Positions 49,201 to 62,168 of a stretch of 64,000 nucleotides of DNA are shown here, one piece after another. Source of the DNA: Bathymodiolus brooksi. Lineage: Eukaryota > Mollusca > Bivalvia > Mytilida > Modiolidae. Position numbers and translations under genes: made by a program. The notes under the pieces are model-generated. The model had not been told where the DNA came from, did no database searches, and saw nothing but the letters and a program-made list of their open reading frames with translations. The stretch covers positions 50,122,536-50,186,535 of the forward strand of contig OY804579.1 in assembly GCA_963680875.1 (NCBI GenBank), read 5' to 3'. How positions within the stretch are numbered: position 1 is the first letter of the stretch; every line of letters starts with the position of its first letter.

Positions 49201-51525
49201 GTTGGTATCTCTTTTTTAAAAAAACAAAAAAAGGGTTAGGGTTTAGTTAGGGTTATGGTGTTTAACACTACTTTCAACGATATTTCAGTTATATCGTGGC
49301 AGTCAGTTTTATTGATGGAGGAAACCGGAGTACATGGAGAAAACCATTGACCTGCTGCAAATCCTTGACAAAATTTATCACATAATGTTGTATCAAGTAC
49401 ACCTCGCCTGGATGGGATTCGAACTCACAACATTACTGGTGATAGGCATTGATTACATAGGTAGTTATAAATCCAACTACCATACGATCATGACCACAAC
49501 AGCCCCTAAAAAACAACAAAATTAAATATTTACAGTAAAGTCACCTTATTGTTTGTGTAGACTTTTTGTGTGATTATATAATGTTATAATGAAACTTTCT
49601 GTATAGAATTATGATTATTCACTGTTCACTGTTATATGAAGAACTGCAATCAAAGTGATCATAAAAGGAAGGCTAATTTCAATTGCAGACTTGACCACTT
49701 TCTCCGTTCTGGAGTATGTCCCTTGATTTTGTTGAAAAATACCAATTTCTGAGGTTTCCTTTAAATAACTTGGGTTTCCCTTAAGTAAATCGTTTGAAAT
49801 ATATACACAAGGTCAGTAAATATTAAAAGGCAGACCAGGTTCGACTTTGGACTTTTGAATTTCTCAGGTTTCTTTTCAATAGTTACAATGTACATTCTTA
49901 TTAAAATCATATGTTAAATATGCCATGTTCCATTGACTTTTGTCCTTGAGTGAACTTTTTTTCTACATATAGACGAATCTGTTGACAGCATTTTGCAATG
50001 TTTTCTTTTTGGTTAATCAAAGGTTTACCTGGACACAATGGTAAACAGTGTTAATGAAATGTAGCATACATAATATATGGTTTTAATAAGATTGGAACAT
50101 GTACAGAAAAACAGATCAAGTTTAGAATAGAAACATCAAGCTAACCAAACACTGTAAATAACCTATTTATATTTAAATTATTTTGAAAAGAAAGTATAAA
50201 CAGCGATGGTCAACAATTTTACCAGTGTCATCAAAATGAACAACCAATTAACATATATCATTTTGTATTTGCTTATTTTTCACTTATATTTCTAGCAACC
50301 TTCTGCCAATAAAGCAGGAGAGTCTGATGGTAGTGACAGTGGAGAAGAGGATATTGAAGAAGCCATGAAGAAAGAAGTTGACGCCATGAAGGAAAAAAAA
50401 CCAGCAGAGAGACGATTTCAAAATACCAATACAAAATCTAGAAATACTATATTTATCAAAACAACTTTAGAAGATCCGTCTACACTGGCTCATACCATCC
50501 TTACTGATATTTATGACAGTGGTATTCAGAAATCTAGGTTCGCCATTAGAATGTTACCGATTTCTAATTCGTGTAAATGTCGTCCAGAGGATATTGAAAT
50601 TTTAGGAAAAAAATTGTTTAAAAAGTATTTTGAAACACCTTTCGGAACTGGATTAAGTTACACAACAGTTTTCACGAAACGAAACAACACAGAAATATCT
50701 AGGGAAACCGTTATTCCAAAATTAGGTCAGATTATTAAGGAACTAAATCCCCTACATCGTGTGAATCACGTAACTCCCGATTATGTTATATTAGTGGAAA
50801 TTATCGGTAATATATGTTGTATAAGTGTTGTTCAAGATTTCTTTAAATTTAAAAAGTATAACTTGATTGAAGTAAGTAAATTGAAAAATGCAAAAGTGGA
50901 AGAAAAACAAAACAAAAATGAAAATAAAGGAAAAGAGAAAGAAGCTGGAAGTAAAAATGAAAAAGAGGATGGTGTAAATGACGATGATGATGATGAAGCA
51001 GAAGACAAAAGTGAATCACAATCTGAGAAAAGTGGATCACAGATTGAGAAATGTGAACCACAGATTGAGAAATGTGAATCACAGATTGAGAAATGTGAAT
51101 CACAGATTGAGAACAAGTCAGAGGACGATGAAAAGGAGTCTGAATGTGATGATACTGTAAATGGTAATAGGAAACGCAAAAGAGAATTTTCATGTGAAAC
51201 AGAAGAAGTACTTTTAAAGGATGATGGGAAAAAGGGAAGTATATCAAGGGAGACTACTGTTATGGAAAACGTGCCAAGAATAGAAGCTATGAATCAAATG
51301 GTAAGGAATCAAACAGTTGCTATGGAATCTTTGGATAGAAGTGAAACTGTTGTAATGGAATCATTACCAAGGACGGAAACTGTTGTGATGAAATCTGTAG
51401 ATCAAGAGGAAAGTGTAATGGATGCTTTATCAAAGGGAGAAAGTGTTATGAACATGGGCACTGTGTCAGGTGAAAGTACAATGGAGGTTTTAACCAAGGG
51501 AGAAAGTGTTATGGATAGTTTTTAA
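48997..51525 (+). CDS. THUMPD1: THUMPD1 (Tan1-like) tRNA acetylation adaptor, two coding exons
   Basis: Exons 48,997-49,200 and 50,296-51,525 join in phase 0 to give 477 aa (human 353). Exon 1 matches the human N-terminal pattern (GFLVTCNGNEKQAVREMYNL, LLNEYADKLYGPEE). Exon 2 begins QPSANKAGESDGSDSGEEDI and carries a THUMP domain at about residues 115-262 (FIKTTLEDPSTLAHTILTDI, AIRMLPISNSCKC, VILVEIIGNICCISVVQDFF). Known family role: RNA-binding adaptor that brings NAT10/Kre33 to tRNA Ser and Leu for ac4C at position 12; nucleolar/nuclear. The C-terminal ~200 residues are an acidic, Lys/Glu-rich tail with repeats not found in the human protein. Confidence 0.93.
49240..49506 (-). mobile_element. 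SINE family A in THUMPD1 intron
   Basis: Complement: 'ggtgtttaacactactttca', 'atttcagttatatcgtggca', 'gggattcgaactcacaacat', 'ggtagttataaatccaacta'. Frames of 60 codons here are SINE by-products. Confidence 0.87.
49507..50295 (+). other. THUMPD1 intron, remainder
   Basis: AT-rich; nothing recognised until the acceptor tatatttctag at 50,285-50,295. Confidence 0.5.
50296..51525 (+). CDS. THUMPD1: THUMPD1 coding exon 2 (THUMP domain and repeat tail)
   Basis: Acceptor tatatttctag then caaccttc. 410 amino-acid codons plus TAA at 51,523. Heptad-like repeats of SQIEKCE lie at residues ~309-343 (encoded by a 21-bp unit). A second repeat series at the C terminus has about eight degenerate copies of the pattern ETVVMESLxR/GESVMDxL. 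AATAAA overlaps the stop (51,524-51,529), with further AATAAA sites downstream. Confidence 0.92.
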   Translation, partial: QPSANKAGESDGSDSGEEDIEEAMKKEVDAMKEKKPAERRFQNTNTKSRNTIFIKTTLEDPSTLAHTILTDIYDSGIQKSRFAIRMLPISNSCKCRPEDIEILGKKLFKKYFETPFGTGLSYTTVFTKRNNTEISRETVIPKLGQIIKELNPLHRVNHVTPDYVILVEIIGNICCISVVQDFFKFKKYNLIEVSKLKNAKVEEKQNKNENKGKEKEAGSKNEKEDGVNDDDDDEAEDKSESQSEKSGSQIEKCEPQIEKCESQIEKCESQIENKSEDDEKESECDDTVNGNRKRKREFSCETEEVLLKDDGKKGSISRETTVMENVPRIEAMNQMVRNQTVAMESLDRSETVVMESLPRTETVVMKSVDQEESVMDALSKGESVMNMGTVSGESTMEVLTKGESVMDSF

Positions 51526-51617
51526 TAAAATTCATTGTTTGTAATATGAAAAATAAAAGAAAAACCTGACGCATGAAGAAAAATATTCATTAATTACTCA
51601 GTATTACCAATAATAAA

Positions 51618-51982
51618 TACAGACTGCATCGGTGGTGTAATGGTTAGCGTGCCCGCCTCGAGTGCGGTAGATCCTGGGTTCGACCCCTGAACGGATTAAA
51701 CCAGACTATAAAATTGATATTTGTTGCTTCTCCGCTATTAAGCACACAGCATTAAGGAGAAAGAGTAAAGACTGGTTGGCTCGGTATCAGGATAATGTGT
51801 CCGAGTGGAGCGACATGTCTATCCGCAGACTGCTGTTTCAGTGAGCTAGCACTATCAAAATCCAACTAAGTGTGTTGGTCTAGTACAAAGCGGACTTCAT
51901 CATTTCATTGAAAATTAACTTGTTCTCGCCATGATATAGCTGAAAAATTGCTGAGTTGGCATTAAACAACAATCACTCACTC
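51618..51982 (+). mobile_element. SINE family B, complete, with target duplication
   Basis: tRNA-like head with A box (tggtgtaatggttagcgtgc) and B box (gggttcgacccc), middle 'gagtggagcgacatgtctat', tail 'ccatgatatagctgaaaaat' then 'tgctgagttggcattaaaca'. ccaataataaa flanks it at 51,607-51,617 and 51,983-51,993. It sits between the THUMPD1 3' UTR and the broken duplicate of the same gene end. Confidence 0.92.
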
Positions 51983-52003
51983 CCAATAATAAAACAATGC
52001 CAG

Positions 52004-52300
52004 TATTAAAACTTAAAACTGTTGTGGTGAAATCTTTAGATCAAGAGGAAAGTGTAATGGATGCTTTATCTAAAGGAGAGAAAGTATTATGGACATGGGG
52101 ACTGTTTCAAGTGAAAGTACAATGGAGGTTTTAACCAAGGAAGAAAGTGTCATGGGATAGTTTTTAATAAAAATCAGTTTTTGAAATGAAAACCCTCTCC
52201 CCAAAAAACTGATGCACGAAGAAAAATATTCATTAGTTACTCAGTTCTCCCCATAATAAAACAATACCAGTATTTAAACTTAAAGCTGTTGTAAGATATT
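52004..52300 (+). pseudogene. THUMPD1: Partial tandem duplicate of the THUMPD1 3' end, frameshifted
   Basis: Copies 51,375-51,617: blocks 'gatcaagaggaaagtgtaat', 'gtacaatggaggttttaacc' and the 3' flank 'gaagaaaaatattcattag'. A one-base change of length in 'aaaggagagaaagtatta' breaks the frame and leads to an early stop. No promoter or upstream exons. Located 0.5 kb after the real stop. Confidence 0.88.
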
Positions 52301-52605
52301 AAAAAAAAATTAAGAATCCAATCTTCTTCACCTTATTTATTGGCTGGGGTCTAGAAAAAGGATAATTCCTCTGCAGAGGGGTGTCTGCACGGGGCAAAAT
52401 CAAGGATACAACTTGGCCTTATGACTGGTTTTAAATTAACTGATTTATCATATGTAAACTTGTTCTCTTTATGACTTTAGCTGAAATACTGCTCATTTCA
52501 ACAATCAACCATTCAATTTACACAAAAAATATATTGTTTACCTGTGATTTTTAATTACTAACACTACTGGTGTTAATAATAACTAATTTATTCATATCTT
52601 CTAAT
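52301..52605. other. Intergenic sequence with a SINE tail fragment
   Basis: 52,455-52,520 ('cttgttctctttatgacttt', 'agctgaaatactgctcattt') is a decayed SINE family B tail. Otherwise nothing. Confidence 0.55.
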
Positions 52606-52925
52606 AGTTTTGGTGGTGTAGAGTCTGGTAGATTGTTGGTTTGATCACAGCAGGCTTAGAGTCTGGATAATGTGTCCAAATGGAGTGAAAATTGTTGAAA
52701 TGGCTTGTGGATGTTTAACACAACTTTCAACAATATTTTGGCTATATTATGGTGGTTTTATTGGTAAGAAGAACCATGTAAAAAACACCCTACTTGTCAC
52801 AAGTCACTTACAATCTTTATCACATAATGTTTGATCAATTACACATCCCTTATGTATGGGAATCGAGCTAAACATTTCATGATAGACACCGATTGCACAT
52901 CAATTCATATCCACAGCCACCCAGG
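52606..52925. mobile_element. Decayed SINE B fragment followed by SINE A (minus)
   Basis: 52,610-52,695 keeps a weak B-type head and 'gagtctggataatgtgtcca'. 52,700-52,920 is a decayed family A copy in complement ('gtttaacacaactttcaaca', 'caagtcacttacaatcttta'). Confidence 0.65.
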
Positions 52926-53164
52926 GAATAGAAATGCTTTTTTTTGTATTTGGCATGAAGCAGTATTGTGACAAGAAGATTGAATTGAATGTCACAGGAT
53001 CTACTGGGTTCATGTCTTGGAGGAACCAAGCATATGCTACTATAGGCAGGCAAAAATAATTAATCTTTTCCAGGAAAGCAATACACGCCTGTTATAATAT
53101 TATACTATAAATATAATACACATTTTTCAAAATAAGCATTATAGAAAAGCTTCAAATTTTTACC

Positions 53165-53425
53165 TGTAAGGGGCCGACCATTTAACTTGAAAGGGGGGGG
53201 GGGGGGGTTATGGTTTTTTGTTTCGTTCAGAATTTTTTTTTCCGACAACACGAGTTAGAATATTTATTTTTTTTGCCACGCAAAGTGAGAATTTTTTTTC
53301 CAGAATTCAACATTAGGTTATATGACAAAAACTCTGAATCAATTTTTTTTTTTTCCCTCAACCAAAATCAGAATATTTTTTTCAGCAACATTGGGAATCA
53401 GAATATTTTGTCTGTATAATAACTA
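53165..53425 (+). repeat. Dispersed repeat D, plus-strand copy
   Basis: Starts 'aaggggccgaccatttaact', then a 15-base G run, and continues with blocks mirrored at 5,375-5,612. A 69-codon frame here is a by-product. Confidence 0.75.
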
Positions 53426-56400
53426 AAGAAAAATAATATAATTATGTCCCCTTTAAACAACAGGATCAAGTGGAGCCACATTTGCATTAATAAGTTATAC
53501 ATAATTTTATACTGTTAAGCCCTAAAGATAAAGAATGTCTATCCCCATTTCCATAAAAATCTGTTTTTATTAGTTTTAGTGAAGTTCAATTGTATCTGAA
53601 TCATTTTACTTTAAAAAAGAATCAGTATTTGAGTTATTAAGACTGAATTCAGCATTTGAATATTTGTTATTCACCATTTTAGAACCTGATGAATCATGGG
53701 TAATTTTGTACTTCAAAACACCATAGCAGTGTCATTCAATGACTTTATTGTATATAATATTTTAGTTTCTGAAATTACAATTTCAACTTTAGTATAAATA
53801 AAATAGATATAGAAATTTGTAATATTTCCGTCAATTTTTTTTCTATTCTAACGACATTAAATCAGAGCTTATATATCGAAGAATTCTTGATAGAATAATA
53901 CAAAAGATAGAACTGTTTGGATTAAAAATATTGAATTTGCATTTCCAACTTGAATTCACCAACAATCGATGCCCGTTTCTAATTATTAAAGATTCAATAT
54001 ATTTTTGTAAATTAAACAAAATGCAGAATGAGTGTTATAACATCTTTTAATCATGGGTTATCAAACAAAAAAATTTGTACCAAGACCCATGAAAATTTTA
54101 ACAGAATATCTAAAAAAAAAAATGCATTGATTTATTTTCTTATGCATAACATAATGATTCAGTAGATGTATTAAAAACATCATTCATTAATTTACAGTTT
54201 CTAATGTGTTTCTTTAAATATATCTCCAATATTTGTCAACAAATGTGAATACAATATCTGTATCAGGTTTTTTTACAATACAAGTAACTATTACGGTGCT
54301 TTCTTTTCAAAATGAGACAGAAAAATCAACAATATCAAATTTCTCATAAAAAGAAGTCAAAAATTGACCAATGAATGATCTGTATTACAATGTGACATGA
54401 GTTAAATGCTACAGACACAAAAATTAAAATGTTACTAAAAAATGACCTGCATGCTTGTTTCTATCATAAATATAAATTTCACCTTTTCTAAAAATAAAAA
54501 ATTGCTCTGCATTCAGAAATTCATTCAAACTTCACTTTATTGTGATATAAAATTCACTGTTTTTTCTAAAAATAATTCTAAAGCATTATTCGGAAATAAC
54601 AATGTTAAATGGGAGTGAAAATAACAACCAGGACAAAATCAATAGAAACTGAGACATAATAAAAAATTAAGACAAAAATGGAAAAATAACAACAAAATTG
54701 TCTGCTACACTGTACATAACGAAATAATGGGGATTTCAAAAAGATAATGTACAAAGATCATGTGAGAAAATTAATTATTTATGTTAATACCCATTTTAAA
54801 ACTTTTTATGTTCGTAACTCTGAGAAGATGATTGATTACATTAAAACTTATTTTCAAATGCTATGCAAAATAAATCGCCCATGAATAAAAAAAATTCTAG
54901 GTTCTACTTTGTCAGTGAATTTAAAATACTGAATATAATTTATATGAAAACATACAGAAGATTTCTCCATTTTTATAAAAAATAAATCAATAAAAACAAG
55001 GACAATATTCCATATTTTATCTTAAATCATAATAAAACACACTACTTTATTTAAAAATGCATAGTTATGATTAAAAACATGATTTTTTTCCCAATTAAAA
55101 TTTCATTGATGTAAAATAATTATTTCTAGCTCATATAAAAGTCTACTAAAATGGTATTAAAACTATATAGTCATTCATACTTAATTTTTTAAGTTAATTG
55201 CCGATATTACTTCTTGGTAATTAAGAGTATTTTCTTGGTGTGTAAGAACAATAAAAGCTTGATGCTAGCACTAACATGTTGAAAACAATCAAGTTATAAC
55301 TAGAACAACAAACTCTGTACACAAAAGGCACGATACAGGAATCACAGGACACTCAAAACAGATCACAAAATGGAAACAACACAAACCATACTTCAGTGAA
55401 ATGGGAGATAACTGTTGTATCATTTCATAAAAAAGAATATGGCTGAAAAAAGCAAATGAATTTAGGCATTGGATTAAGGTAAAGGGTAATTTACAATGGT
55501 GTAAGGGGTAACAAAAAGTTATTGCATCACAAGGAAGACTACACTTTTAACACTGAAGATACAAAAACCTTCGGTTTGAATAGAAAAATATCCTAACGAC
55601 TAAAATTTATTTAAAATTTTCCATATTTCTGACATGTTGAAAAAATAATATCTTAAAAGCAAAGAATTTTCGTAAATTACTACCCCCTGTCATAACAATA
55701 TTCAAATTTGAAAACAGTTGAACCTTGATGAAGCTGAAGATTTTATATCATAATATTAGAGTATTTCAGTTATCTGGAAAAAATCAAACTGTACTTTGTT
55801 ATTATTGATATTTTTATGTCTTGTCTAACAATGAAATTAAATTCATTGTCATGTAATGTTTACTGCCCATATTTTCTGCCTTACGTTTCAATTAATTTAC
55901 ATTCCCTATTTAGAAACTGGAAAAGAAGGTTACAAAATATCCTCATTGGTTAACTCCACTTATGTCCACAAACTCCTGACAAATATTATAATTTCAGGGT
56001 CACTGTAATGATGTCAATACAGTAGTCCCTCTCCTATAAGGCCACCCCTTCTGCAATGCAAAAGTGGTCTTATAAGAGGGGTGGCTTCTCTTGAAGAGGA
56101 TAATTTAGTATTTAGTAATATATTACTATTTCAGTGCATCTGAAATCCGGTCTGATAAGGCCTTTGGTGGGAGGGGCAACTGTACATCATTGGTGAAACA
56201 TCAAATGTATTGACTGATTTACAAAATTGTTTAAAAATTGAAAAAAGAATGAAAATGAAAGTAAAACGAGATTTGTAAAATACATCAATGAAAGCTCTAC
56301 ATCCTTTAAATACTAATGTTCTTAATGATATTTATCAGTAGCCTACACATTCCAATATTATCTTATGTAAATTAGTATACATGTTTTTATTGGTCTTCTT

Positions 56401-57040
56401 ATGTCAAGAAGCATTCAATCAAAAACTTTGTTTACTAACCCAAGCAAAGTACAGTTTATTTTGTCCTGAGTTCATGGACTATAGAAAACCTGACACAGGA
56501 TGGGACGAGTTAAAAATATCGATTTTTTTTAAATGTTAATAATGTGAACAAGTATAAGAGTAATATTCTACCCCCACCCCACAATATATTCTTTTCTTTG
56601 AGCAACAGACAAAGCAACATAAAATGTCATGAGTTTGGTCTGAAAAAAAAAACCAAAAAACAACACACACACTAGAAAATATGAACATAAAGTATATTAT
56701 AAAACTGACCATTTAGGATAAGAAAATATTGTAACCTATATATACAATTATGATATGTTTACTTTTTTGTGTCAATATAAATATGCCCATTACTTTTACT
56801 GTACATTATCACTATAATAGTATATTTTACATACATACATTAATAAACAACCATTCAAAAAACAGACATGAATTCAAAACATTCATTTGACTCCTACATG
56901 CACATATGCCCTACACAAATCACATGCACACACCTACATACACACACATCTGTATACATTTGTATCCAACCATTACCCAAACATCCACACAATCACCTCT
57001 CTAAACATTGAGATCAACTAACAATAAATATGCTAAAAAG
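53426..57040 (-). other. AT-rich, repeat-poor stretch; possible distal SMURF 3' UTR
   Basis: Only one mobile element (the MITE at 56,020) is seen in 3.6 kb, in contrast to the rest of the window. No exon signature on either strand. On the minus strand an AATAAA at 53,742-53,747 is followed by GT-rich text and could be a polyadenylation signal of SMURF. Inference only. Confidence 0.35.
56020..56182. mobile_element. TA-flanked MITE, CAGT-GTCC ends
   Basis: TA-cagtagtccctctcctataa at the left, 'ggtgggaggggcaactg'-TA at the right; inverted-orientation relative of 17,152-17,331. It shares 'taaggcc' and 'cagtgcatctgaa' type internal text. Confidence 0.8.
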
Positions 57041-57292
57041 TATTACAAATAGGTTAGGAAGAGTTTAGTGATAACTAGAAGTTGTAAGATGTAGTCCACA
57101 CAAATTACAAATAGGTTAGGAAGAGTTCAGTGAGAACTAGAAGTTGTAAGATGTAGTCCACACGAATTACAAATAGGTTAGGAAGAGTTCAGTGAGAACT
57201 AGAAGTTGTAAGATGTAGTCCACACGAATTATAAATAGGTTAGGAAGAGTTCAGTGAGAACTAGAAGTTGTAAGATGTAGTCCACACGAACA
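57041..57292. repeat. 62-bp tandem repeat, four copies
   Basis: The unit 'attacaaataggttaggaag', 'agttcagtgagaactagaag', 'ttgtaagatgtagtccacac' recurs at 62-bp spacing. The last three copies are almost identical. Confidence 0.95.
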
Positions 57293-57447
57293 ACATGGAT
57301 TGACATAGTTGGGTGTTAAAATTTGATATAATAAGCTGGCTGGTACATATAAGGTGGCTGGTACATATAAGGTTTAATTTGATTCTTCTAATTCTGCTTC
57401 TTGGTTAAAACTGAAATTCTTTTTTTCTATCAGTCTATAAAAATATA

Positions 57448-57970
57448 CAGTCAAACCTCTTTATTTTTGAAACTTGAACAGATCAATGACATTGTTTCAC
57501 ATTAACAAAGAGACCAATGATATTGTTTCTTGTTTCACATTATTGAAGGAACCAATAATATTATTTCACACTAACAAAGGGACCAATGATATTGTTTCAC
57601 ATTTACAAAGGGACCAATGTCAATGATATTGTTTAATTTAATATTTACAAAGGAACCAATAATATTGTTTCACATTTAGAAAGGGACCAATGAAACTGTT
57701 TCACATTTACAAAGGGACCAATGATACTGTTTCACATTTACAAAGGGACCAATGATACTGTTTCACATTTACAAAGGGACCAATGATATTGTTTCACATT
57801 TACAAAGGGACCAATGATATTGTTTCACATTTACAAAGGGACCAATGATATTGTTTCACATTAACGAAAGAGCCAATGACATTGTTTCACACTAACCAAA
57901 TACTACATGTACAATAATAGGACTGTAATTTCACTGACATTTATCCAAGTTCCAAAAATAAGGCTTAACT
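57448..57970. mobile_element. TA-flanked MITE expanded by an internal 31-bp minisatellite
   Basis: TA-cagtcaaacctctttatttt at the left. The right end 'tccaaaaataaggcttaact'-TA is its decayed complement. 57,477-57,895 is a tandem array of a 31-bp unit 'tttacaaagggaccaatgat' plus 'attgtttcaca', about 13 copies. Same family as 11,709 and 59,356, which are under 180 bp. Confidence 0.7.
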
Positions 57971-59151
57971 TATATATTCTCCATGGTCTTAAATTGGTAC
58001 TGTAGTAAAATCTTTTAGAAGTCAAACAAAATACATTATCCTATCATTTACAATCTTGTAACTCCAGTCCAAACTGAACTCCACCACAAATATAGAAGTA
58101 TAGAAAAAGACCTGTAATATGATCTAATAATAGCAAAAGAAAGATAACTCTAAAATTAATTTCAGTCCAGCTGAGGAAAACATGATCATAGCAAATATTC
58201 AAATTTATACTAAATTTATAGAATATATAATTGAATATATTTTTCTTTTCATAAAAAGTTTGAATTCTAAAACGTTCAATAAAATTATTCAAGATGAAAA
58301 AAAACATTTTCCTTTATTAAATTAATTATTCTTTTTCATGATTAGCAAAACCAGTTTACATGAATATAAGAACGAATTATATAGATGAATATCTATTCAT
58401 ATTAACAGATAAAATTTATAGAAGATTATTTTAAAATCTGAACAATTTGTAATTAATACTTTTCCCCCCCATATACAAATGTAAGTTCAACGAAAATGTA
58501 TAAATAAGATATAAAATTTAAATGATATTTCTACCTTGATTTAAAGTAAGAATTAACAGGTACATTCTATTTTTAAAAATCTAGGTTTGTATGGCATATA
58601 TATCATATGAATTTCATGAATCACAACTACATAGTCAGGTAAATAATTATCCAATCTTATTCACTTAGATATAACAACGAATGTAATCTTAATATGACTA
58701 TTGTAAGAGTTATACTTCTTTGTTCAATATCTGATTAATAAGAATATACTTCATTACGAGACATACATATTGAATAAAAAAGGCAATTAAGTCGGCAAAA
58801 TACTTCTACAATAAACTTCATTGGACGTATGAAGCCTGATTTCACAAAATTTAACAAACTGGTTCCCTGTTATCTGGTTTATAATTCATCAACTTCACCC
58901 AGACTCTTGAATTCCATGATAAGAAAATTTCTTCACCTAGACTTTTGAATTCCATAAGAAAAATAAAAAAGATTCATATTTCTGTTTTTTTGTTGTTATC
59001 ACATTAAAATTAGAGGCAATATCTGTCACAGTCTTCACCATAATTGCACAAAATTCTTCCACAAATCACACCTGATTTTTGTTTTGCAGTTTGAAATCAT
59101 CCATATATTCATCAAATATAGAAGAAATATAAGATTTAAAGTGAAACATTC
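57971..59151 (-). other. Probable proximal SMURF 3' UTR
   Basis: AT-rich sequence directly downstream (minus strand) of the SMURF stop codon. No other gene. An 87-codon minus-strand frame at 58,044-58,307 shows no protein-like pattern. Confidence 0.5.
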
Positions 59152-61825
<2,674 letters not shown>

Positions 61826-62168
61826 CTGAAATAATTAACATTGTATATATACTATAAATACCACCGTGTATAATGTTGATGCACTTTTATATCATTTAGG
61901 TACATATATACTTATGTTATCTAAAACTGGATTCAAACTTTACATTGAAATGTATTTTATTGGACATAGAGAAGTTGATATAAAGTAATTCAAGGTGGCA
62001 AGGGAATACAATATTGTTTTCATTTTCAAATCTTTTACTTCTCTTATTTATTCCAAATATTTAATCACAGAAATTTTATTATTTCTTTAGTCATGATTTT
62101 CCCTTTCCCATAAAATAGGTCTGCTAAATCATCCATCTTTCTAATGGAAGTCAATGATATTACATTAA
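61826..62168 (-). other. SMURF intron sequence
   Basis: AT-rich; nothing recognised. Confidence 0.4.

Noticed and set aside
49230..49260. Interstitial telomere repeat ('gggttagggtttagttaggg')
   Set aside because: Only about three degenerate units, next to a SINE edge; too short to call.
50832..51247. Minus-strand Ser/His-rich frames opposite THUMPD1
   Set aside because: Antisense of the acidic Lys/Glu coding tail; no splice or start support.
51627..51700. tRNA gene
   Set aside because: A and B boxes are present but the body continues into a SINE with tail and target duplication, and the acceptor stem does not pair.
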